A stretch of DNA of 18,257 bases, from assembly GCA_030613125.1 (NCBI GenBank), contig JAUWMO010000024.1:1-18257 (forward strand), given 5' to 3'. The DNA comes from Bacteroidota bacterium. Lineage in GTDB: Bacteria > Bacteroidota > Bacteroidia > Bacteroidales > VadinHA17. Position numbers and translations under genes: made by a program. Below the pieces are notes generated by a model, which saw only the letters and a list, made by a program, of their open reading frames with translations, was not told where the DNA came from and did no database searches. How positions within the stretch are numbered: position 1 is the stretch's first letter; every line of letters begins with the position of its first letter. This document shows positions 6,169 through 14,629 of the stretch, piece after piece.

Positions 6169-9100
6169 TTAATAATTGTAAAATTTGATTGTTTCTATTC
6201 CGTAACTATTCGTTTTCAGCGAAACGGAGTTGATTTTATTTTTGATTGGTTGCAGGTTATTTTCAATCAGGTTCGTATGAATAGTATTATTTAACCTGAA
6301 AAAAGTGTGTAATTTTACCTGGGTTTCTTTTCCTTCAGTTTCATACCACCGGATGATCACTCCGTTATCATCCTGGCATTTCTTTACAGCGGTTATAATA
6401 ATATTTCTATTCTCAACAGAAAAGAAACTGAGCAACTCAGGTAATCCTGAATTTTTACTTGTATAAGGATCAACAAGGGCAACCAGATCATGATTCGATT
6501 GAACTCCAAAATGATAACCATTTTCCCATCCGGAATTGTGTGAAGTCAATGAAAATTTAAAATGATGGTTCCCGGTTTGAAGATAATCATTGCCTTCCCA
6601 ATGACAGCTCTTTCTACTTGCTATCAGAATGGGTTGGAGAAGGGTGGACGATCCATCCGGATCTTTTGGATCTATATAATCCCATGCTACAACGCTGGAA
6701 CTAATTGTCACACCAAAATTCTCATCAGATGAAGACATCCAATTCAGGATACTCCGGGGATGCATTTCAGAGCAATTCTTAATATAACGCTCACCTGCGG
6801 AATTTTTAAGTTCATCGATACCAACATTGACAATCCCGAAAGGAACTTCATAAGAAACCTGTCCATCCTTCTGGTTAAGTGGGAAGGTCTCCCTGAATTC
6901 CCTATATAGGGTTCCGTCCCAATTTAACAGGGATGTTTCAAAATCAATCCTTTTAAGTGATTTAAAAATCCTTATTTTCTGATAAACCACAGCATGTTTT
7001 ATCGCTTGTCTGTAACTGCAGGTTATAAACAAAGGGCCACCTTCTTCAATGGTCCAACCAGGATTGTATGTACCGGTTTTATCCATATCAGCAGGATCAG
7101 GCTGTTGAATATCAGCAAATTCTCCAGCCCCATTTCCAATAGATGTCATTGTAATTACTTCCCCTGCCAGATAATTCTCAGAATCTAACAGATTGATTCC
7201 TAATTCCTTATCAAATATTTGTAATAATCCACCTTGTCCTAACTCCAAACGATAGTAATCACTCTCGATGATATCTGATCTGGTATGGCTTTCAGGCTTA
7301 TCTGTATACGGAGCTTTACTTGTTTCAAGGTAATAGGTTTTATATCCAATGGATGGAACATCATCAGCTATAAAAACTGCTTCAACCGATTTTAAGGTGC
7401 CCCTATCATAATACTCAGCTTTGGTAAATTGTGTGGGAATCTTTTTCCCGCCAGCATCCCGAATAAAAAAAGAGCCGGCCTCTCCTTCATCAAACCTGAT
7501 ACTGAATGTTACCGGATCTGTTCTTTCCCATGACAGGTCATTAAATATAATAATTGGGATTCCTTTTTCAGGACTTGTTTTAACATGCAGGGCAATTCCT
7601 TCAAGGGACCTGTTAAGAACCTCCCTGGCAATGCTTCCTGAGTTCATAAATTTCTGATGAAACAGGGCATCTGTAATATCTCCATGTTTTCCACCCCATC
7701 CATGATCAGGATAGATCTTATCTATCCAGGCATTTTCCAGTTTCTGTTCGGGATAATTCCTGAAAGATCCCTTCAACAAAGCCTCAATAGTTGCAAATTT
7801 TTCAGCTGCAGGTAAAAGAATATCCGCTTCCCGGCTGGCTTTTAGAGCTTTCTGGTGTGAAGGGCCATGAATATAAAGCCAGACATCGGGTCTTTCACCT
7901 AAGAGTGGTTCTGACAGATTTTTGGTGTCAATAGAACTAAAAAATTCTCCGGCAAGGGAAAGTTTAAAACCAGGTAAGGTGAGGTCTCTTTCATTCCCAT
8001 TTACATCAATATATGAATCAAGATTTTCCCATTGGTTTATAAATGAAGAATAATCCTTTGCCGGACTCATATCCCAATCAGAAAGCAAAGGTATTGCAGG
8101 TTTTCCACTGGTATCCTTAACTTGTTTCCATTGTTGGGAATAGCCGGCTAAAAAATATGCTGCATCAAAAAACTCTTTATTAAGCGATGGGTATGCCAGT
8201 GAATAATGTCCCGGAGAAAAAACAGTAACATAGCTTCCATCGGGACTATACCAGTTATACACACCGGATTTCTGCCGGCTCAGAACCAGATTTGGGACAC
8301 CTGATTTTCTCATAATCTGAGGCATTTGTAATGTCCTGCCAGGTACATCAACATTCCAGTACGTATCTGCGATATAGTCAGGAAATTCCTTTTCCAGCCA
8401 TTTTTTACCGAGGTAAAATTGTCTGATTAATGATTCACCGGAATACATGTCTTCATAGGGCATATTATATGAGGCTCCAACCGATATCTTACCTTCTTTT
8501 AAAAGCTTTTCGATCAAAGGTTTTTTGTTGGGGTGACGTTCCAGAAATTCAATAACCATTAAAACGTCTTCAATATCAAACCGGTAATTAGGGTCGGCAG
8601 CTGCATGTCGCAATAATGGAGATAAAAGCATTGTATCCCTTTCAATTATACATTTTTCAGGACTATCCATCCATGCTATATCCTGATGACTCGAATTCAT
8701 AAGAAAAACATTACCATAAGATAGTTCAGATTCAGATACTTTGATCAAACTCTCAACCAGTTTTGGTCTGTAAAATATATAAGATTCCAACTGCCACTCG
8801 CCTTCATCCGTAATTTTTGCTGAATTCATCACAACAGTTTTCGACCATAGTTGGGAAAAAGAGCCTGTAAAAGATAATCCGGGAAACTGCAAAACCAGGT
8901 CGTTATTAAATTGTAAGAAAAGATTTTTTTTATCTAATAAATCCGATTCGATGATTTCAAATTCTCCGGAAGAATGTTCTCCTGAACCGGTCATTTTGCA
9001 TGTTCCTATAACCTTTTCATTTGTTTTTAGTGCCACAGTATTGTTGTTCCAGTTCAACGAGGTTTGAATCTTAACTTTTCCATTCCTGTCGGGTAACCTG

Positions 9101-9744
9101 GATAATATTACCCACCCTTCATTTTTAGCTTCATTTTGAAGATAGGTAAGTGCATCAGGCGCATCAAAAACCATGACCCAACCATTTGAATTCTCACGGG
9201 CACCCACAATTTTCAAATCAACTTCCGGTCGGGGTGAACACCAGGTAACTGGAAGTGTAAGCCACATATAGCCAAAACCATCTCTATTTTGATCTTTCTT
9301 AAATACGCTAAAAGACAAAGAACTTCCCTCTTCACCTTTGATCTCCCACTCATTGCCATTTGCACTGTAAAACTCAATTCGTGGTATATTGTTTACAACA
9401 AGCGTAAATCGATTTGGGCCTAAATTCATATCCATTCCTGAAATCCATAAGAAAGTAACATGTTTACTTTTCCAATCATCAGGTATTTCAGATGTTTCCC
9501 ATTCAATATACATTTTACCATCAGTAGCACGTGTAAGTAATGCTTTATTCACATCATCACGAACACTGTTATAGTTAATCCAATCTCCTGAAACAGGTAT
9601 TGAATAGCCTTCCAGCCAGACGGCTGACTTAGATGCCAGTAAAGTTTTTCTTTTAAGATCTTCTGCCAGCCCGGCATAAGAAAATATTCCTGAAAGGAAC
9701 ATTATTACCAGGAAAATAACCTGTTTACATAAATTTCTCTTCAT
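6169..9744 (-). CDS. Secreted glycoside hydrolase family 38-type alpha-mannosidase-like enzyme
   Basis: A 1191-residue exported enzyme. Residues 1-24 form a signal peptide (VIFLVIMFLSGIFSYA). Residues ~30-345 are a beta-rich N-terminal region with a possible carbohydrate-binding fold (e.g. LGPNRFTLVVNNIPRIEF). The GH38 catalytic domain starts near 345: NSSHQDIAW gives the metal-binding H353 and D355, YWNVDVPGR gives the likely nucleophile D466, and YIHGPSHQK (H626, H630) provides a later conserved histidine. Family GH38 enzymes cleave alpha-mannosidic bonds with retention, using zinc. The C-terminal half (about 720-1190) is the beta-sandwich region, with YRLELGQGGLLQIFDKELG as the typical 'YRVEFD.dG.i.SI.DK' element. 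The HQDIAW and NVDVPG versions differ from the animal HNDPGW and DPFG forms. No sorting domain or lipobox is seen, so it is probably periplasmic. No sugar transporter (SusC/D) lies beside it, so the substrate cannot be inferred from context. Confidence 0.8.
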   Translation of the reverse strand: MKRNLCKQVIFLVIMFLSGIFSYAGLAEDLKRKTLLASKSAVWLEGYSIPVSGDWINYNSVRDDVNKALLTRATDGKMYIEWETSEIPDDWKSKHVTFLWISGMDMNLGPNRFTLVVNNIPRIEFYSANGNEWEIKGEEGSSLSFSVFKKDQNRDGFGYMWLTLPVTWCSPRPEVDLKIVGARENSNGWVMVFDAPDALTYLQNEAKNEGWVILSRLPDRNGKVKIQTSLNWNNNTVALKTNEKVIGTCKMTGSGEHSSGEFEIIESDLLDKKNLFLQFNNDLVLQFPGLSFTGSFSQLWSKTVVMNSAKITDEGEWQLESYIFYRPKLVESLIKVSESELSYGNVFLMNSSHQDIAWMDSPEKCIIERDTMLLSPLLRHAAADPNYRFDIEDVLMVIEFLERHPNKKPLIEKLLKEGKISVGASYNMPYEDMYSGESLIRQFYLGKKWLEKEFPDYIADTYWNVDVPGRTLQMPQIMRKSGVPNLVLSRQKSGVYNWYSPDGSYVTVFSPGHYSLAYPSLNKEFFDAAYFLAGYSQQWKQVKDTSGKPAIPLLSDWDMSPAKDYSSFINQWENLDSYIDVNGNERDLTLPGFKLSLAGEFFSSIDTKNLSEPLLGERPDVWLYIHGPSHQKALKASREADILLPAAEKFATIEALLKGSFRNYPEQKLENAWIDKIYPDHGWGGKHGDITDALFHQKFMNSGSIAREVLNRSLEGIALHVKTSPEKGIPIIIFNDLSWERTDPVTFSIRFDEGEAGSFFIRDAGGKKIPTQFTKAEYYDRGTLKSVEAVFIADDVPSIGYKTYYLETSKAPYTDKPESHTRSDIIESDYYRLELGQGGLLQIFDKELGINLLDSENYLAGEVITMTSIGNGAGEFADIQQPDPADMDKTGTYNPGWTIEEGGPLFITCSYRQAIKHAVVYQKIRIFKSLKRIDFETSLLNWDGTLYREFRETFPLNQKDGQVSYEVPFGIVNVGIDELKNSAGERYIKNCSEMHPRSILNWMSSSDENFGVTISSSVVAWDYIDPKDPDGSSTLLQPILIASRKSCHWEGNDYLQTGNHHFKFSLTSHNSGWENGYHFGVQSNHDLVALVDPYTSKNSGLPELLSFFSVENRNIIITAVKKCQDDNGVIIRWYETEGKETQVKLHTFFRLNNTIHTNLIENNLQPIKNKINSVSLKTNSYGIETIKFYNY

Positions 9745-10018
9745 AAAATTTTTTATTAAATTTTATTGTTCAATATAACTAATTCTGTTAAATTCTATTA
9801 AAATAAAATAACTCATCTGTAATAATCCACATATCTAAATGATTGTACAAATACCTGACAATCAACCCTGTATTAATTTATTTTGAAAAATACTTATTTT
9901 GACTATTCAAATTGATTAGATTTGTGCAAGTTTAGATGAGTATTCAAATTATAAACTAATTAAGATTTTAAATACAGAAAACGGCTCTGCCCTGCCTGAA
10001 AGATCATACCTGATATTA
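9745..10018. promoter_or_regulatory. Very AT-rich divergent promoter region
   Basis: This gap separates the minus-strand GH38 gene from the plus-strand barrel gene, so both promoters should lie here. On the plus strand TAGATTTG (9917-9924) matches the TAnnTTTG -7 element exactly. A TTTG at 9898-9901 lies only 15 nt before it, shorter than the usual spacing, so the -33 element is uncertain. A start near 9930 would give a leader of about 90 nt. I could not find an equally good element for the GH38 gene. No gene is supported in the gap. Confidence 0.4.
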
Positions 10019-10663
10019 ATGATTAGAAGTAAAATTAAGTTAAAACGGCTGGCTCTGATCTTGTTCCTCATTGCAAATTCATCCGGATTGTTTTCACAGG
10101 AGATGATTTTCCAATCACCACCAGGAAAAATCATATCAGATAGTGTCAGCGGAAATGAGAAAACATCTGAATATAATAAGGTCAGCTATCAACCCGATTA
10201 TTCTTTGCCATCGGAAAAAGAATATCCAACTACTCCTCAGACTAAACATTTCAGACGATTTAACCGGGTTAATCCCAGAGTGATAAATCAGATTGGAATA
10301 AGTTTAGACGTAGGTGGACCAAGCTATATTGGAGTATCGGTAGATTATTTTATAATTCCGGAGTTAAATCTTTTAGTTGGAGGTGGAATGAAAGGCCTTC
10401 ATATGGGATCAAAATATCATATCATGGGATATAAAAGTTCTTTGTGGACACCTTTTTTTGGTATCCTGGGTACAATTTCATTTGAGGACTCGTTCGGAGT
10501 ATATATTCCCGGAGGATTTCAATATATCGGAAAGTACGGATTCTCAATTGGATTTGAACTTGCCCTCTGGATCAAAAGAATTTCAGCCGATCCAAATAAT
10601 GTACAAAATAAACATATCGATTTTTTTGGTTGGGGAGCTTTTAATATCGGATATCACTTTTAG
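10019..10663 (+). CDS. Predicted outer-membrane beta-barrel-like protein
   Basis: A 214-residue exported protein of no named family that I can recognise. The start gives a good signal peptide (basic MIRSKIKLKR, hydrophobic LALILFLIANSSG, then LFSQ). Residues ~30-95 are polar and likely disordered or periplasmic. From about 92 onward there are alternating-pattern strands (IGISLDVGGPSYIGVSVDYF, LNLLVGGGMKGLHM, FFGILGTISF, FGVYIPGGFQYIGKYGFSIGFELALWIKR, WGAFNIGYHF). The chain ends in phenylalanine, as is typical of outer-membrane barrels, which suggests a small eight-stranded barrel. It ends 17 nt before the CocE-type hydrolase on the same strand and is probably co-transcribed with it. A functional link is not shown. 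Confidence 0.65.
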   Translation: MIRSKIKLKRLALILFLIANSSGLFSQEMIFQSPPGKIISDSVSGNEKTSEYNKVSYQPDYSLPSEKEYPTTPQTKHFRRFNRVNPRVINQIGISLDVGGPSYIGVSVDYFIIPELNLLVGGGMKGLHMGSKYHIMGYKSSLWTPFFGILGTISFEDSFGVYIPGGFQYIGKYGFSIGFELALWIKRISADPNNVQNKHIDFFGWGAFNIGYHF

Positions 10664-10680
10664 CAATCAGATCTGTAAAA

Positions 10681-12498
10681 ATGAAAAAACAATATTTCTC
10701 AAGAAAAACCATTTTAATACCAATACTCTTATTAACAACCATATGGACAGGAAATGCACAATTCCGAAAAAAAGAAATTGAAACACCCAGAAACAGCATA
10801 GCCTATATCAAACAGGCATATACCAAGAAAGAAGTGTATATCCCTATGAGAGACAGTGTAAGGCTTTTTACCTCGGTTTACATGCCAAAAGATACTACTG
10901 AATTACATCCAATCCTGATGTACCGTACACCGTATAATGCTGAACGTAGTGAAGAAGAATTTAACTTTTTTTTACTCCTCTGTTTGGATTATGTAAATGA
11001 AGGATACATTTTTGTATTTCAGGATGTCCGGGGAAAGTACATGAGCGAAGGTGAATTTGAAGATATCAGACCATATATTCCAAACAAGAAAGACAATAAA
11101 GCTATTGATGAAAGCAGTGATACGTACGATTCAATGGACTGGCTTATTAAGAATGTTCCTTTTAACAATGGTAAAATAGGAATTACGGGCACATCTTATC
11201 CTGGTTTTTATGCAACTATGTCACTACCGGATGCACACCCTGCATTAAAAGCTGTTTCACCACAGGCACCAGTTGCTGACTGGTTTATTGGAGACGATTT
11301 TCACCATAACGGTGCGTTCTTTTTGCTTGATGCTTTTGGTTTTTATTATTCATTTGGCCGACCCCGCCCCAAACCAACCCGCAGTTCAGAACCCCGGTTC
11401 AAATGGCCTGTTGAAGATTCATATGAATTTTTTATGCGTTTGGGACCCATAAAGAATATTCGGGAATGGTATTTTGGCGACACTATTAAGTTTTGGAATG
11501 ACGCTACTGCTCACCCTAATTATGATGACTTCTGGAAATCGCGTACTCCACTACCTCATTTAAAAAATATTAAACCAGCTGTTCTTACTGTGGGAGGGTG
11601 GTTTGATGCTGAAGACCTGTACGGACCTCTTCATACTTATCAGGCAATTGAGAAACAGAATCCATCTACTATCAGCAACCGGCTTGTTATGGGCCCCTGG
11701 TCACATGGTCAATGGAATTTTGGTAAACCAGAAAATCTGGGGAATATTCACTGGAATTTCAACACCTCTGAACATTACAGAAAAGTGGAATTCGGTTTTT
11801 TTAATTACTACTTGAAAGGGAAAGGAGAAATGAACCTCCCGGAGGCCACAATATTCATTACAGGTAGTAACGAATGGCGGAGCTTCGACACCTGGCCTCC
11901 TGAAAATATAGTTGAAAAAGAATTGTATTTTCAACCTGTTGGAGGTTTGGCATTTGAACCTCCTGCACTAAAACACAGTTACGATGAATATGTTTCTGAC
12001 CCTCATAAGCCAGTACCATATACCGAGGATGTACATCTGCGCAGAACCACATCATATATGACTGATGACCAGCGCTTTGCCGCACGCAGGCCAGACGTAA
12101 TTGTTTATCAAACTGATATACTGTCTGAAGATATAACCCTCACAGGACCAATAGAAGCAATGCTTTTTGTCAGTACAACAGGAACTGATGCTGATTACGT
12201 GGTTAAATTGATCGATGTTTTTCCCGACAAAATAGTTGATTACCCGGAAAACGACAAAAAAGTACCTATGGGTGGCTACCAGATGCTGGTCCGTGGTGAA
12301 GTAATGCGCGGTCGTTTCCGCAACAGCTTTGAAAAGCCTGAACCATTCAAACCAAATAATGTAACGGAAGTGAAATTCACCCTACAGGATGTGGCACATA
12401 CTTTTAAGAAAGGACACCGTATCATGGTACAAGTCCAGAATTCCTGGTTCCCACTGGTAGACCGGAATCCCCAAAAGTTCGTAAATATATACGAATGA
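10681..12498 (+). CDS. CocE/NonD family (S15-like) secreted hydrolase, truncated by an in-frame TGA
   Basis: A 605-residue exported alpha/beta hydrolase of the CocE/NonD or X-Pro dipeptidyl-peptidase class; relatives include cocaine esterase and glutaryl-7-ACA acylase. The N-terminus is a signal peptide (ILIPILLLTTIWTGNA). 'YIPMRDSVRLFTSVYMP' and 'LMYRTPYN' open the hydrolase domain. The nucleophile is S172 in GTSYPG, with acid D309 in GGWFDAED and H342 in GPWSHGQW. The C-terminal jelly-roll (about 380 on) includes ITLTGPIEAMLFVSTTGTDADYVVKLIDVFPD. All catalytic residues are intact. The frame stops at a TGA (12496-12498) directly after KFVNIYE. Without it, it continues 30 more codons (EEADFQKATHRIYHDA..., ending VLVDK) to TAA at 12589-12591, matching how this family normally ends. 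The ancestral protein would have been about 636 residues. The product may work without its tail, be unstable, or reflect a base-calling error. The substrate is unknown. Confidence 0.8.
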   Translation: MKKQYFSRKTILIPILLLTTIWTGNAQFRKKEIETPRNSIAYIKQAYTKKEVYIPMRDSVRLFTSVYMPKDTTELHPILMYRTPYNAERSEEEFNFFLLLCLDYVNEGYIFVFQDVRGKYMSEGEFEDIRPYIPNKKDNKAIDESSDTYDSMDWLIKNVPFNNGKIGITGTSYPGFYATMSLPDAHPALKAVSPQAPVADWFIGDDFHHNGAFFLLDAFGFYYSFGRPRPKPTRSSEPRFKWPVEDSYEFFMRLGPIKNIREWYFGDTIKFWNDATAHPNYDDFWKSRTPLPHLKNIKPAVLTVGGWFDAEDLYGPLHTYQAIEKQNPSTISNRLVMGPWSHGQWNFGKPENLGNIHWNFNTSEHYRKVEFGFFNYYLKGKGEMNLPEATIFITGSNEWRSFDTWPPENIVEKELYFQPVGGLAFEPPALKHSYDEYVSDPHKPVPYTEDVHLRRTTSYMTDDQRFAARRPDVIVYQTDILSEDITLTGPIEAMLFVSTTGTDADYVVKLIDVFPDKIVDYPENDKKVPMGGYQMLVRGEVMRGRFRNSFEKPEPFKPNNVTEVKFTLQDVAHTFKKGHRIMVQVQNSWFPLVDRNPQKFVNIYE

Positions 12499-12591
12499 GA
12501 AGAGGCAGATTTCCAGAAAGCCACACACAGGATATATCATGATGCAAAGTGGCCTTCACATTTAAGAATAAAGGTATTGGTCGATAAATAA
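12499..12591 (+). pseudogene. Detached C-terminal tail of the CocE-type hydrolase
   Basis: Thirty sense codons and a TAA continue the hydrolase frame past the TGA at 12496-12498. The peptide EEADFQKATHRIYHDAKW followed by PSHLRIKVLV has the usual end of this family (an 'A..dFqkAt.rIYh....pS.i...vl' pattern), so it is real former coding sequence. It would be translated only by readthrough. The former stop lies 4 nt from the yidC stop codon on the opposite strand. Confidence 0.75.
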
Positions 12592-12595
12592 ATGC

Positions 12596-14593
12596 CTACC
12601 TCTTCTTCGGCGGTTTATGTCCTCTTGCCTTAGCTGCTACTTCCAGTCTTTTTTGCCAACCAGATTTTTTCACAGGTTTCTTTTTACTGGATTCCAGTTT
12701 TTTCAGTATATCTTCCTCATTAACGAATTGTTTAGTGATCAGGTTTTGTGCGAAGGTGATCATATTAGCCAGAAAATAGTAATAAGTAAGTCCTGCTGAG
12801 AAATTATTCAGTATCACCATGAACATGATGGGCATCATGTACATCATCCCTTTCATTCCTGGCATTTGTGCGCTGCCCGTTTGCGCGGGTGTATTAATTT
12901 TCATAGTAACTATAGTTGATACTGTCATCAAAATGGTAAAAAGGCTAATATGGTCACCATACATTGGTATGTCCCAAGGCAGAGTGAGAATAGAGTCATA
13001 GGTAGAAAGATCAGTAGCCCACAGGAATTGTTGTTGCCGCAACTCAATAGAGGTAGGAAAGAACCTGAACATAGCGAAAAGGATTGGCATTTGGAGTATC
13101 ATAGGCAAACACCCTCCCAACGGGCTCACACCAACTTGTTTATAAAGAGCCATGGTTGCCTGCTGCTTCTTCATTGCATCTTCTTTCTTTGGGTACTTGG
13201 AATTGATCTCATCCACTTGTGGTTTTAGAACCCTCATCTTTGCCTGTGATATATACGACTTAAAAGTAAGGGGAAACAGAGCCATTTTGATAATAATGGT
13301 AAGCAGTAGTATGATGAGTCCATAATTTGCAATAGATCTGTTCAGCCAGTTAAAAATATTAATGATTACATACTCATTTATCCAGCGAATGATATTCCTG
13401 CCTAGAAAGACCAGATTCTCCAAACCTATATTATATTTTTTCAGAGTTTTAAAGTGATTAGGTCCCAGGTAAAAATGCATTTTGAATGTTTCCTCATCCT
13501 CTCCGTTATAGGGTATGCTGAGCTTAGTCTGGTAAAATCTGAGATAACGATCCATATTTGGGGTTTTTTCAGAACGCACCCATGCATTAAGGAAGGGATC
13601 ATCAGCAATCAGGACTGATGAAAAAAACTGGTCTTTAAATGCCATCCATCTTATTCGTGTTGATACCTCCTGCTCTTCCACATCTTTGTTAGACCGCTCC
13701 CTTGATCCGTCAACTTCGTCCTGATAATATTTATATTTAAAACCTGCATAATAATCCTCATTTTGCCTTCCTTTCTCCTGACAGGGCATGTATAATTCCC
13801 AGGAAAGGTCAAGAGAGTTAAGGTTGCGTGCAAAAACATCTTTCATACCAGATATTTTCAGGTCAAAATCAATCATATAATCATCTGGTTTCATTGAATA
13901 GACATAATCTATAAACCTACCCTCTCCGGCATCCAGTCGCATTGTAAGGCTCACCGGTTGATCCGTCACCATTAAATGCTGCTTATCAGTCTGTGGAACA
14001 AAAAACAAGTTATTTGTCTCAATAGGATGGTTATCAAAAGTAAAGAACTGCAAACCTAAAACTGTAGAATCTCCGTCAAATAAAATTAAGGGAAGAGTGT
14101 CATAAGTATGATAGTTCTTCAATTCAGCTGAATATAGCCTCCCTCCTTCTTTCGATATTCTCAGCTTCAAAAGGTTATTTTCAAGAGTAATAAATCCAGG
14201 TTCACCTTCAACAGCCTGTGCAAAAGATCCAAACTTTTCAAGATTTAGAGGAACATCCCGGGAGATATCAGCTTGCTGCAATGTCTTATCAACCTGAGAT
14301 TCACCTGATCCCTCATCATTTTCACCGGCGACAGTATCCGGCACTTCACGGTCGAATCCCATGATCTGGTTAATTTCATCTATCTGTTGCTGAGGATATG
14401 TCTCCCTGGGTCTGAATGACAATGCTTTACGGTAGGAGGTTATAGCTTCACCATAATCTTTTTCATGAAACAAGGAATCATCATGAACTATCTCAGTATT
14501 GTAAGCTTTTTCAAGCCTGGAGTTATTAAAATAGCTATACCCTATAAAGATAACACCTATCAGTAAAATCCCTATAATTGTATTCTTATCCAT
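12596..14593 (-). CDS. yidC: Membrane protein insertase YidC
   Basis: YidC/Oxa1-family insertase, 665 residues. It inserts proteins into the inner membrane alone or with SecYEG. An N-terminal anchor (TIIGILLIGVIFIGYSYF, 5-22) is followed by the periplasmic P1 beta domain (about 115-390), with FITLENNLLKLRISKEGGRLYSAELKNY at its start. The conserved insertase core comes next: ANYGLIILLLTIIIKMALFPLTFKSY, the cytoplasmic coiled loop (MRVLKPQVDEINSKYPKK), KQVGVSPLGGCLPMILQMPILFAMF, and the last helices (MMYMMPIMFMVILNNFSAGLTYYYF). The end is a basic tail (KKKPVKKSGWQKRL, RGHKPPKKR) that in relatives aids ribosome contact. Unusually, residues ~30-78 between anchor and P1 look like a TPR unit (DDSLFHEKDYGEAITSYRKA, then LSFRPRETYPQQQIDEI). 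It lies 36 nt downstream of pyrG and is probably co-transcribed with it. Confidence 0.95.
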   Translation of the reverse strand: MDKNTIIGILLIGVIFIGYSYFNNSRLEKAYNTEIVHDDSLFHEKDYGEAITSYRKALSFRPRETYPQQQIDEINQIMGFDREVPDTVAGENDEGSGESQVDKTLQQADISRDVPLNLEKFGSFAQAVEGEPGFITLENNLLKLRISKEGGRLYSAELKNYHTYDTLPLILFDGDSTVLGLQFFTFDNHPIETNNLFFVPQTDKQHLMVTDQPVSLTMRLDAGEGRFIDYVYSMKPDDYMIDFDLKISGMKDVFARNLNSLDLSWELYMPCQEKGRQNEDYYAGFKYKYYQDEVDGSRERSNKDVEEQEVSTRIRWMAFKDQFFSSVLIADDPFLNAWVRSEKTPNMDRYLRFYQTKLSIPYNGEDEETFKMHFYLGPNHFKTLKKYNIGLENLVFLGRNIIRWINEYVIINIFNWLNRSIANYGLIILLLTIIIKMALFPLTFKSYISQAKMRVLKPQVDEINSKYPKKEDAMKKQQATMALYKQVGVSPLGGCLPMILQMPILFAMFRFFPTSIELRQQQFLWATDLSTYDSILTLPWDIPMYGDHISLFTILMTVSTIVTMKINTPAQTGSAQMPGMKGMMYMMPIMFMVILNNFSAGLTYYYFLANMITFAQNLITKQFVNEEDILKKLESSKKKPVKKSGWQKRLEVAAKARGHKPPKKR

Positions 14594-14629
14594 AATATTT
14601 CTTCTTAAACGATATTACAAAAAAACATA

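Noticed and set aside
12496..12498. TGA as a recoded sense codon (selenocysteine or an alternative code)
   Set aside because: TGA ends the TPR gene in this window, no other gene has internal TGA, and no SECIS-like hairpin was evident just downstream. The family does not carry a catalytic residue at this position.
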